A stretch of DNA of 28,298 nt from CAVYPR01 sp052145775 (GTDB taxonomy: Bacteria; Actinomycetota; Acidimicrobiia; Acidimicrobiales; RAAP-2): NCBI GenBank assembly GCA_052145775.1, contig JBKQNY010000195.1, positions 1 to 28,298 on the forward strand, in the 5' to 3' direction. Every line of letters starts with the position of its first letter. Position 1 is the stretch's first letter. A model generated the notes under the pieces. The model saw only the letters and a list, made by a program, of their open reading frames with translations, searched no databases and was not told the origin of the DNA. A program made the translations under genes and the position numbers. Positions 15,661-22,525 of this stretch are shown here, piece by piece.

Positions 15661-16629
15661 ATGGAGTACACGAAGCTCGGGTCGACGGGCCTGGACGTCT
15701 CGAGGATCTGCCTGGGCTGCATGAGCTTCGGCGAGCCCTCCAGGGGGAACCATCCCTGGAGTCTGCCCGAGGAGACAGCGCGCCCCATCGTCCGCCAGGC
15801 TCTCGAGGCGGGCATCAACTTCTTCGACACCGCCAACGTGTACTCCGACGGCACGAGCGAGGAGATCGTCGGACGCCTGCTGGCCGAGCACTCCAACCGC
15901 GACGAGGTCGTCCTGGCGACCAAGGTGCACGGTCCCATGCACCGGGGCCCCAACGGCGCCGGCCTCTCGAGGAAAGCCGTCCTGGCCGAGATCGACCACA
16001 GCCTGCGTCGGCTCGGCACCGACTACGTCGACCTCTACCAGATCCACCGCTTCGACCGGGCCACCCCGGTCGAAGAGACCCTCGAGGCCCTGCACGACGT
16101 GGTGCGGGCGGGAAAGGCGCGCTACATCGGGGCGTCGTCGATGTACGCCTGGCAGTTCGCCAAGATGCTCCACACCTCCGAGGTGAACGGCTGGACCCGG
16201 TTCGTGTCGATGCAGGACCACTACAACCTCCTCTACCGCGAGGAGGAGCGCGAGATGCTCCCGCTCTGCGTCGAGGAGGGCGTCGGCGTCATCCCCTGGA
16301 GCCCGCTGGCCCGGGGGCGTCTCACCCGGGACTGGGACCAGCAGACCGAGCGGAGCCGGACCGACGAGTTCGGCCGCATCCTGTACAGCGAGACCGACCG
16401 CGAGGTGGTGGAGGCGGTGGGGGCCCTGGCGGCGCGCCGGGGGCTCACCCGAGCGCAGGTGGCGCTGGCCTGGCTGCTGTCCAAGCCGGCGGTGACGGCG
16501 CCCATCGTCGGCGTGACCAACCCCTACCAGCTGGACGAAGCGGTCGCCGCGCTCGACGTGGAGCTCGATCCCGACGAGGTGGCCGCGCTCGAGGGCCCGT
16601 ACCGGCCGCACGCCGTCGCCGGTCACTGA
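15661..16629 (+). CDS. Aldo/keto reductase
   Basis: This NADPH-dependent TIM-barrel reductase of carbonyl compounds has 322 residues. The catalytic tetrad is complete: Asp56 and Tyr61 (FFDTANVYSDG), Lys88 (ATKVHG) and His129 (YQIHRFD). The cofactor region is recognisable (VIPWSPLARGRL, VTAPIVGVTNPYQLDEAV). The overall pattern (YTKLGSTGLDVSRICLGCMSFG, PWSLPEE) is closest to the YajO/Tas-type group. ATG 15661 has GGGAG 10 nt upstream; a longer in-frame reading would run through the divergent promoter and is rejected. The physiological substrate is unknown. It appears monocistronic, with a hairpin just after the stop. Confidence 0.93.
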   Translation: MEYTKLGSTGLDVSRICLGCMSFGEPSRGNHPWSLPEETARPIVRQALEAGINFFDTANVYSDGTSEEIVGRLLAEHSNRDEVVLATKVHGPMHRGPNGAGLSRKAVLAEIDHSLRRLGTDYVDLYQIHRFDRATPVEETLEALHDVVRAGKARYIGASSMYAWQFAKMLHTSEVNGWTRFVSMQDHYNLLYREEEREMLPLCVEEGVGVIPWSPLARGRLTRDWDQQTERSRTDEFGRILYSETDREVVEAVGALAARRGLTRAQVALAWLLSKPAVTAPIVGVTNPYQLDEAVAALDVELDPDEVAALEGPYRPHAVAGH

Positions 16630-16634
16630 GCTCG

Positions 16635-16659
16635 CGGCGCGCCCGGACGCGGCGCGCCG
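16635..16659 (+). terminator. Hairpin terminator after the aldo/keto reductase gene
   Basis: CGGCGCGCC (16635-16643) and GGCGCGCCG (16651-16659) form a 9-bp all-GC stem with a 7-nt loop, starting 6 nt after the stop. There is no T-tract. Each arm contains the self-complementary GGCGCGCC, so small alternative folds exist. Confidence 0.55.
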
Positions 16660-16686
16660 GCGCCGACCGGGCGACCGTTCGCCGGC

Positions 16687-17589
16687 GTGCTGCCCGACGC
16701 CGCCTACGCCGCCGCCCTCGCCTCGCGAGGCGTCCCCCCGGGCCCGCTCCGCCAACTGCTCGAGTCCGGATCGGCCCGCGTCGCCTGGGGCCGGCTGACC
16801 GCCGGGTCGGCCCGGCCGGGAGGGTCCGGCACCACCGACGTGGCCGCCATCTGGGCCGCCCACCGGCGACTCGGCATCGAGGTGCTGGTGGCGGGGGACG
16901 AGCGGTTCCCGTCGTCGCTGGCCGAGGACCCCGCGGCCCCGCCCGTGCTGTTCCTGCGCGGCGAACCGTCGGCGCTGGAGCGCCACCCCCGGGTGGCGGT
17001 GGTGGGCACCCGCCGGGCCACCCGCTACGGCCTCGGCGTGGCGGCCCAGCTGGGGGCCGAGCTCTCCTCGTCGAAGGTGGTGGTGGTCACCGGCGTGGCC
17101 CCCGGCATCGAGGGCGCCGCCCACGACGGCGCGGCGGCCGCCCGACGGGCCGATCCGCGGGGCGCGGCACCGACGATCGGCGTGGTGGCCGGCGGCCTGG
17201 GCGGCCCGCACCACCGCAGCCGCCACCGGTTGTGGGCGATGGCCGCACGCTCGGGGGCCCTCTTGTCGGCCTCTGCCATCGGCTCGCCCGTTCCCCGGTG
17301 GCGGCTGGCCCAGCGCCAGGGGCTGCTGGCGGCCCTGGCCGACGTGGTCGTCGTGGTCGAGTGCCACGTGCGGGGGGCCGCCCTCGAGACGGCGAGGTCG
17401 GCCGCCGCCCGGGGCGTCGCGGTGGGTGCGGTCCCGGGCTCGGTGCGCAGCCCGGCCTCGGCGGGCGCCAACGACCTGCTGGCCGACGGGTGCTTCGTGG
17501 TGAGGGACGTGGCCGACGTGCTGGTGGCGGTGGGGCTGGCCCTGGCGGCTGACGGGCCGGACCGCGGCCGCCGGCCGTCGGGGGGATGA
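16687..17589 (+). CDS. Diverged DprA/Smf-family protein
   Basis: DprA loads RecA onto incoming single-stranded DNA during transformation. The 300-residue product has the N-terminal helical region, the lead-in LVAGDERFPSSLAEDPAAPPVLFLRGE and the Rossmann-like core (VAVVGTRRATRYGLGVAAQLG, VVVVTGVAPGIEGAAHDGA, AVPGSVRSPASAGANDLLADGCFVV), which place it in the family. Several hallmarks are altered. ARGID reads APGIE, the GSG/YP segment before the second strand is VAGGLGGPHHRS, and the FPxRNRIIAGL region is WRLAQRQGLLAAL. DNA binding may be weakened or changed. The start is GTG 16687; no ATG or good ribosome binding site is available. Downstream are the NYN and luciferase-like genes. Confidence 0.78.
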   Translation: MLPDAAYAAALASRGVPPGPLRQLLESGSARVAWGRLTAGSARPGGSGTTDVAAIWAAHRRLGIEVLVAGDERFPSSLAEDPAAPPVLFLRGEPSALERHPRVAVVGTRRATRYGLGVAAQLGAELSSSKVVVVTGVAPGIEGAAHDGAAAARRADPRGAAPTIGVVAGGLGGPHHRSRHRLWAMAARSGALLSASAIGSPVPRWRLAQRQGLLAALADVVVVVECHVRGAALETARSAAARGVAVGAVPGSVRSPASAGANDLLADGCFVVRDVADVLVAVGLALAADGPDRGRRPSGG

Positions 17590-17641
17590 GGGCGGGTCGG
17601 TCGCCGCGACAGGGTCGGCCGCGGGTGGGAGATGCTGTGGC

Positions 17642-18022
17642 GTGCGCTGGATCGTCGACGGCATGAACCTGATCGGCTCGCGCCCCGACGGCTGGTGGCG
17701 CGACCGCCAGGGCGCCAGGCGCCGATTGGCGGCCGAGCTGGGGCGTTTCGCGCGGGCGCAGGGCGAACGGGTCGAGGTCGTCTTCGACGGGAGGCCGGGG
17801 CCCGACGAAGCGGCCGACGCCGAGGCGGCTGGGGTCGCCGTCACCTTCGCCCCGGGGGGTCCGGACGCAGCCGACCGGGTGATCGCCGAACTGGCCCGCA
17901 CGGCCCCCGAACCGGCTGCCACGACCGTGGTGACCTCCGACGCCGGGCTGGCGGCAACGGTCCGGGCCGCCGGCGTGACCGTGATCGGGGTGTCGGGTTT
18001 CCGGCGCCTGCTGGAGACCTAA
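17642..18022 (+). CDS. NYN-domain (YacP/PIN-like) putative ribonuclease
   Basis: The 126-residue protein matches small NYN-domain proteins, PIN-like metal-dependent nucleases related to YacP/Rae1. It has WIVDGMNLIGS (Asp6), a basic helix (WWRDRQGARRRLAAEL), VEVVFDGRPG, DAADRVIAELA and TVVTSDAGLAATVRAAGVTVIGVSGF; the conserved acidic residues are present. YacP-type proteins act in RNA turnover, but the target here is unknown. The start is GTG 17642, with GGGAG at 17627-17631. The TAA stop lies inside the -10-like hexamer of the next gene. Confidence 0.82.
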   Translation: MRWIVDGMNLIGSRPDGWWRDRQGARRRLAAELGRFARAQGERVEVVFDGRPGPDEAADAEAAGVAVTFAPGGPDAADRVIAELARTAPEPAATTVVTSDAGLAATVRAAGVTVIGVSGFRRLLET

Positions 18023-18025
18023 CCT
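18020..18025 (+). promoter_or_regulatory. -10 element TAACCT of the luciferase-like gene, leaderless-type
   Basis: TAACCT contains the stop codon of the NYN gene and ends 8 nt before GTG 18034. The 13 bases CTTGGCCTCCGTG from its end to the start codon recur identically at 21671-21683, in front of the nucleotidyltransferase region. Confidence 0.5.
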
Positions 18026-18033
18026 TGGCCTCC

Positions 18034-18705
18034 GTGCGGGTCGGCGTCGAGCTGGAGGCACCGGCCGCTGGCGGCGGGCCGGGGTGGGACGCCTGGCGCG
18101 AGGCCGCGTTGGCGGCGGAGGAGTGCGGCTTCGACGCCGTGTGGGTGGCCGGCGGCCCCGACCCGGCCACGCTGGCCGGGGCCTTGGCCGCAGCGACCAC
18201 CTCGGTGACCCTGGGCGTGATCTCGGGGGTGGGAGCGGGGGACCGCAACCCCTCGGTCCTGGCCCGGGACGTCACCGCCGTCGACGTGCTCTCGTCGGGT
18301 CGGGCCGCCGTCATGCTCGAGGGCCCCGCCGCGCCGGCTGCCGAGGCCGCCCGGGTCTGCCGGCTGCTCGTCGCCGGAGGCGAGGCTCACCACTCGGGGC
18401 CGCGGTTCCACCTGGACGGGGCGGTCAACCTCCCGCCCCCCGTCGGGTCGCCTGCGGTGCTGGTCCATTCCCCCGAGCCCCCGCGCGGTGCGGGGGCCGA
18501 CGGCTGGGTCACCTCCGTCGGTCCCGACGCGCTGGCGATCTGGCGCCGGGAGGCCGGCGGAACGGTGCTGCGCTGGCGGGGCCCGCCGGGCGAAGACCCG
18601 TCGGCCCTCGCCGCGGCCCTCTTCGAGCGGGGGGTCGACGGCCTGATCCTGTGGTGCCCGCCTTCGGCGGGCGAAGTGGCATCGCTCGCCCGACGTCTTC
18701 CCTGA
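18034..18705 (+). CDS. Compact luciferase-like monooxygenase-family protein
   Basis: The 223-residue product resembles bacterial luciferase-like (LLM) flavin- or F420-dependent oxidoreductases: EAALAAEECGFDAVWVAGG, TTSVTLGVISGV, DRNPSVLARDVTAVDVLSSGRAAVML, VAGGEAHHSGPRFHLDGAVNLPPPVG. LLM proteins are usually ~290-350 residues. Here the segment after the fourth strand is shortened and the C-terminus is brief, so the TIM barrel may be incomplete and cofactor use is doubtful. The start is GTG 18034, with in-frame TTG 18025 possible; both lie just after a -10-like hexamer. The N-terminal half is clearly family-like; activity is not certain. Confidence 0.72.
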   Translation: MRVGVELEAPAAGGGPGWDAWREAALAAEECGFDAVWVAGGPDPATLAGALAAATTSVTLGVISGVGAGDRNPSVLARDVTAVDVLSSGRAAVMLEGPAAPAAEAARVCRLLVAGGEAHHSGPRFHLDGAVNLPPPVGSPAVLVHSPEPPRGAGADGWVTSVGPDALAIWRREAGGTVLRWRGPPGEDPSALAAALFERGVDGLILWCPPSAGEVASLARRLP

Positions 18706-18741
18706 CGGGCGGCGGTCTCCGGGCCCGGGGGTGGCCGTGCC

Positions 18742-18747
18742 TAGGAT
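18742..18747 (+). promoter_or_regulatory. -10 element TAGGAT of the GT2 gene, leaderless-type
   Basis: TAGGAT fits TANNNT and ends 6 nt before GTG 18754, with no ribosome binding site between. This gives the glycosyltransferase its own promoter, separate from the luciferase-like gene. Confidence 0.5.
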
Positions 18748-18753
18748 TGCCAG

Positions 18754-19527
18754 GTGCCGACGGCGTCGCTCTCGATCGTCATCCCCGTGCTCAACGAGGA
18801 GAAGGAGATCGCCCGCATGCTTTCGGCCGCTCTGGCGCAACTGGAGGACCGTGGCGGGCAGTGGGAGATCCTGGTGGTCGACAACGCCAGCACCGACCGG
18901 ACGGCCGAGAAGGCGGCACCGTTCGTCGACGGGGAGCGGGTGCGGCTGCTGCGCAACGATGTGAACCGCGGCAAGGGCTACTCCATCCGCCGGGGGATGC
19001 TCGAGGCCAGCGGCGATCTCCGCCTTATGTGCGACGCCGACTGCGCATCCTCCCTCGCCTCGCTGGCCGCCCTGGAGCTGGCAGCCGCCGAGGTCGACGT
19101 CGTGGTGGGCTCCCGCCTGGGCCCCGGCGCCCGGGTCGAGCGCCAGCAGGCCGTCCGTCGGCGGATCGTGGGCGCCGGCTTCATCGCCCTCACCCGCCTG
19201 GGCCTGGGGCGGCTGCCCCGCGACATCTACTGCGGGTTCAAGCTGTGGCGGGCCGACTGCGCCGAGGCGGTGTTCGGCCAGGTGCGCCTCAACGGATGGG
19301 TCTTCGACGCCGAGGCACTGGCCATGGCCCGGCGCATGGGGTTCACCATGCGCGAGGTGGGGATCGAGTGGAGCAACCGGCCGGACTCGCGCCTCTCCAT
19401 CCGCAGCGTGCTGCTGCCGGTCATCGGCGAGCTTTGGAAGGCCCGCCGCAACGTCCGTCGGGCGGCGGTCGCCTACCGCCGCGACCGGGCCGGGCTCGGC
19501 AGCGCCCCGGCCGAGGCCGTGCCGTAG
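18754..19527 (+). CDS. Family 2 glycosyltransferase, dolichyl/polyprenyl-phosphate glucosyltransferase-like
   Basis: This 257-residue GT-A enzyme would transfer a sugar from a nucleotide sugar to polyprenyl phosphate on the cytoplasmic face. Motifs include LSIVIPVLNEEKEI, VVDNASTDRT (Asp43), the metal-binding Asp94-Ala-Asp96 (MCDADC), VVVGSRLG and the ALG5-like C-terminal half DIYCGFKLWRADCAEAVF...GWVFDAEALAMARRMGFTMREVGIEW. No long membrane helix follows. GTG 18754 gives a normal GT2 N-terminus. A polyprenyl-phosphate sugar is the donor used by GT-C enzymes, which fits the membrane paralogues nearby. It converges with the acyltransferase gene, leaving 6 nt between stops. Confidence 0.88.
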   Translation: MPTASLSIVIPVLNEEKEIARMLSAALAQLEDRGGQWEILVVDNASTDRTAEKAAPFVDGERVRLLRNDVNRGKGYSIRRGMLEASGDLRLMCDADCASSLASLAALELAAAEVDVVVGSRLGPGARVERQQAVRRRIVGAGFIALTRLGLGRLPRDIYCGFKLWRADCAEAVFGQVRLNGWVFDAEALAMARRMGFTMREVGIEWSNRPDSRLSIRSVLLPVIGELWKARRNVRRAAVAYRRDRAGLGSAPAEAVP

Positions 19528-19533
19528 GCCGGC

Positions 19534-21588
19534 CTACTGGCCGCACTGCAGCTTGTCGTACCAGGGGGGGACGGTCGGCGGGAGGGCGGCGCCGGCCCGG
19601 GCGTCGACCGCCGAGGCCAGCTGGGCGTGGCGGCCCAGGCGGTCCAGCTCGGGGAGGAGGCCCGGGGCGATCACCCTCCCGGCGGTGACGCTGAAGTGCA
19701 CGCCGTCGCTGCAGCGCATGGCCACGCCGTCGACGGTGCCCGCGTAGGCGCCACCGGGGTCGATCACCTTGGACAACGGGTAGACCGACACCGCCGGGGA
19801 CGCCGAGGCCACCTGTCGCAGAAGGTGGTCGTAGTCGGTCACCCGGCCGGGTGTGTCCTCGGGAACCGGCGGGCCCCCGCTGCTGGCGGTCGAGTCGTAG
19901 TAGGGCGAGGTGAGCAGCACCACCCGGGCCCCGTCCGACGAGAGGATCTGCACCCCGGCCGTGAGCTGGGACACGAAGAAGTGGTCGAACGACGGGTTGC
20001 CGATCGAGGTCCACGAGCCGCCGTAGTCCTGGTCGAAGAGGTCGGTGCGGGCCAGGTAGACGACCACCTGGGGCCGGTACTGCGCCACGTAGTGCCGCCA
20101 CAGGTCGAGGAGGGCCGAGGGGTCGCCCTCCCGGCACGGCGGGCCGGGGGGGGTGCGGGAGGGGTGGAAGCGGAACTCCGAGGCGGTGGTGACGGCGCAG
20201 CCGGGATGGCCCTCGTTGACGAGCTGGACCCCGTAGCGGGAGGCCTCGGGGGCGAGCGTCGCCCCGAGGCTCCCGGCCATCGAGTCGCCCACCAATAGGA
20301 CCCGGACCGCGGGGCGCGTGGGCCGCATGGCGCCCCGTTGGGTGGTGGCCGACGGCGGGGGCGAGGTGGAGGCGGCCGGTGAGAGGAACAGGGTCGAGCA
20401 GGCCACCAGGGCCACCGAGAGGCCGGCGGCGGCCGGCGCCCCGAGCAGGGCCCGCCAGCCGGGGAAGGCCCCGCGGCGGATGGGCGCCTCCACCAGGTGG
20501 TACGAGAGGGCGGCCAGGCCGACGGTGACCGCGGTCCGCACGGCGAACAGCGGCCACTGCCCGAGGTGCAGGCGCGAGCCGGTCAGGACGAGGAGCACCG
20601 GCCAGTACCAGAGGTAGGCGCCGTAGGAGACGGTGCCCACGTAGCGCAGGGGCCGAAGGGCCAGGAGGCGGGAGGTGGGCGCGGCGGGGGAGAGCACGAC
20701 CCCTGCCACCACGGCGGCGGCCGAGGCCGAGGCCAGCAGGAAGCCGCCGTGGAAGGCCAGCGTCGACCCCTCTGTGACGAGGTGCCAGACGGCGGCCGAG
20801 CCCATTAGGCCGACCGCGCCGGCCAGCGCGCCGAGCCGGCGCGTGCGGGCCGACCGGCCGCCGAACAGGGCCAGCGCCACGGCGAGGGACCCGCCGAGGA
20901 GGACGGCCTGGGCGCGGGCGTCGGTGCCGTAGTAGGCGCGGTTGGGGCTGGCCCCCGCCGGCGTCAGGTGCCACATCCAGGCGACCGACGCCGCCGTCCC
21001 GACCACGCAGATCGCCCCCAGCCCGTACAGCCGCCGCCTGCGGTCGGTCCCGGCGTGCCGCCCCCGGCGGCCCATCACGACGAACACCACCAGCGGCCAC
21101 ACGAGGTAGAACTGCTCCTCGATCGCCAGCGACCAGGTGTGCAGGAGCGGGGAGGGCGGGCCACTGGCGGCGAAGTAGCCGGCGTTGCCGGCCACGAAGT
21201 GCCAGTTGGCCACGTAGCCGATGGTGGCGGCGGCGTCGGGGACCGGGTCGGCCCAGGGCAGGAGCGACGGGGAGAGGAGGTGCACCACCCCCAGCGCGCC
21301 GACCAGCACGAAGAGCGCGGGCAGGAGCCGCCTGGCCCTCCGCCCCCAGAAGCGGAGGAGCTTGAGCGTGCCCGTCGTGTCCACCTCGGCGAGGAGCAGG
21401 GAGGTGATGAGGAAGCCGGACAGGACGAAGAAGGCGTCGACCCCGTAGTAGCCGCCGGGGATCCACGAGAAGCCGTTGTGGTAGGCCATGACGGCGAGCA
21501 CGGCCAGCGCCCGGACACCGTCGAGAGCCGGCATCCTGGGCAGCTGGGGCGCACCCGGGGCGCGCTCGGTCGACCGCTCGGGATCCAC
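19534..21588 (-). CDS. Acyltransferase-3 / SGNH-domain fusion (OafA-like O-acyltransferase)
   Basis: The 684-residue protein probably O-acetylates a cell-surface glycan. Residues ~18-370 form the multi-pass acyltransferase-3 domain (LDGVRALAVLAVMAYHNGF with His37, GGYYGVDAFFVLSGFLITSLLL, RRARRLLPALF, HTWSLAIEEQFYLVWPL). Residues ~428-684 form an extracytoplasmic SGNH domain with GDS (Ser436), GHPGCAV and the DGVH dyad (Asp628, His631). The usual block-III Asn position reads YLARTDL. GTG 21588 is preferred because it precedes PQLPRMPALDG and lies just after CAGCAT; ATG 21534 is the alternative. Longer readings would cross the divergent promoter. It is transcribed away from the nucleotidyltransferase. 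Confidence 0.9.
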   Translation of the reverse strand: MDPERSTERAPGAPQLPRMPALDGVRALAVLAVMAYHNGFSWIPGGYYGVDAFFVLSGFLITSLLLAEVDTTGTLKLLRFWGRRARRLLPALFVLVGALGVVHLLSPSLLPWADPVPDAAATIGYVANWHFVAGNAGYFAASGPPSPLLHTWSLAIEEQFYLVWPLVVFVVMGRRGRHAGTDRRRRLYGLGAICVVGTAASVAWMWHLTPAGASPNRAYYGTDARAQAVLLGGSLAVALALFGGRSARTRRLGALAGAVGLMGSAAVWHLVTEGSTLAFHGGFLLASASAAAVVAGVVLSPAAPTSRLLALRPLRYVGTVSYGAYLWYWPVLLVLTGSRLHLGQWPLFAVRTAVTVGLAALSYHLVEAPIRRGAFPGWRALLGAPAAAGLSVALVACSTLFLSPAASTSPPPSATTQRGAMRPTRPAVRVLLVGDSMAGSLGATLAPEASRYGVQLVNEGHPGCAVTTASEFRFHPSRTPPGPPCREGDPSALLDLWRHYVAQYRPQVVVYLARTDLFDQDYGGSWTSIGNPSFDHFFVSQLTAGVQILSSDGARVVLLTSPYYDSTASSGGPPVPEDTPGRVTDYDHLLRQVASASPAVSVYPLSKVIDPGGAYAGTVDGVAMRCSDGVHFSVTAGRVIAPGLLPELDRLGRHAQLASAVDARAGAALPPTVPPWYDKLQCGQ

Positions 21589-21666
21589 CGCGTCAATGCT
21601 GGCACACGGCGTCCGCGGCCCCCCGCCGGGGCCCGAGGTGGACCCCGGAAGAAGGTGCCCGGTCCC

Positions 21667-21672
21667 TATACT
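21667..21672 (+). promoter_or_regulatory. -10 element TATACT of the nucleotidyltransferase operon
   Basis: TATACT is the closest match to the -10 consensus in the window. It ends 8 nt before GTG 21681, which opens a 28-codon ORF rather than the main gene. The main ATG is 74 nt further on. No good -35 was seen. The divergent acyltransferase gene starts ~80 nt upstream. Confidence 0.55.
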
Positions 21673-21680
21673 TGGCCTCC

Positions 21681-21767
21681 GTGCCCGCAGCCCGCCAGCG
21701 ACCACATCGCCGGCCCGGGCGGCGGGCGTGGTGGCGAGCGGCGGGCGGCCCGGGATGCGCGTCCTGA
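21681..21767 (+). CDS. Possible leaderless 28-codon leader ORF overlapping the nucleotidyltransferase start
   Basis: GTG 21681 sits 8 nt after TATACT, the same geometry (and the same 13 bases CTTGGCCTCCGTG) as the luciferase-like gene start. The frame encodes 28 residues, rich in Arg with a Trp-Trp pair, and ends at TGA 21765-21767, 13 nt inside the main gene's ATG 21755. The main gene lacks a visible ribosome binding site, so termination-reinitiation coupling is plausible. It could equally be chance; no homolog can be tested here. Confidence 0.35.
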   Translation: MPAARQRPHRRPGRRAWWRAAGGPGCAS

Positions 21768-22525
21768 TCCTGTGCGGCGGGAAGGGCACCCGTGCCTACC
21801 CGCACACCCTGGAGCTCCCCAAGCCGCTGATGCAGGTGGGAGAGGCCCCGATCCTCCGCCACGTGATGGAGATCTACGCCCGCCAGGGTTTCTGCGACTT
21901 CGTGCTCTCCGCCGGCTACCGGGCCGACCTGATCGCCGCCTTCGCCGCCGATCTCCCGCCCGCCTGGGAGGTCGAGGTCGTCGACACCGGGGAGGAGACG
22001 GGGACGGCCGGGCGGGTCACCGGGTGCGCGCACCTTCTCGGGCCCACCTTCATGGTCACCTACGGCGACGGCCTGGGCTCGGTCGACATCGGGGCGCTCC
22101 TGGCCTTCCACCGCGGGCACGGCGGTGCCATGACGCTGACCGGCGTCCCCCTGCCCTCCCCCTACGGCACGATGGAGTGGGACGAGACCGGGCGGGTCAG
22201 CCGCTTCATCGAGAAGCCCAGGCTCGCCGACCACTGGATCAACGCGGGCTTCTTCGTGCTGGAGCACATGGCCCTCGACCGGTGGTCGGGCGACGACCTC
22301 GAACGCCAGGTGATGCCCGCCATGGCCGCGGCGGGGGAGCTCTACGTCTACCGGCATACGGGCTTCTGGCGGTCGATGGACACCTACAAGGACGCCCTCG
22401 AGCTCAGCGACCTGTGTCGCGAAGGAGAAGAACCGTGGACGAAGGACTTGCCGGGACCCGGGTGCTCGTCACCGGGGCAACGGGCTTCATCGGCTCCCAC
22501 CTCACGAGGCGCCTCGCCGACCTAG
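21755..22525 (+). CDS. RfbF-like sugar-1-phosphate nucleotidyltransferase (glucose-1-phosphate cytidylyltransferase family)
   Basis: The enzyme would activate a hexose-1-phosphate with an NTP, probably CTP, to form a nucleotide sugar. The 256-residue product has VLILCGGKGTRAYP (8-16), the metal/phosphate-site ELPKPLMQVGEAPIL, FMVTYGDGLGSVDIG (Asp105), RFIEKP, WINAGFFVLE and YRHTGFWRSMDTYKDALEL, all patterned like RfbF. ATG 21755 is the family-like start; in-frame GTG 21728 and 21731 are alternatives. The natural family end is near EEPW, after which a ~30-residue tail runs 91 nt into the next gene. It pairs with the downstream SDR. CDP specificity is inferred from RfbF likeness only. Confidence 0.85.
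   Translation: MRVLILCGGKGTRAYPHTLELPKPLMQVGEAPILRHVMEIYARQGFCDFVLSAGYRADLIAAFAADLPPAWEVEVVDTGEETGTAGRVTGCAHLLGPTFMVTYGDGLGSVDIGALLAFHRGHGGAMTLTGVPLPSPYGTMEWDETGRVSRFIEKPRLADHWINAGFFVLEHMALDRWSGDDLERQVMPAMAAAGELYVYRHTGFWRSMDTYKDALELSDLCREGEEPWTKDLPGPGCSSPGQRASSAPTSRGASPT

Noticed and set aside
13644..17552. 1302-codon plus-strand open frame
   Set aside because: It is antisense to the minus-strand membrane protein and out of frame with the reductase and DprA-like genes; its composition is shadow-like.
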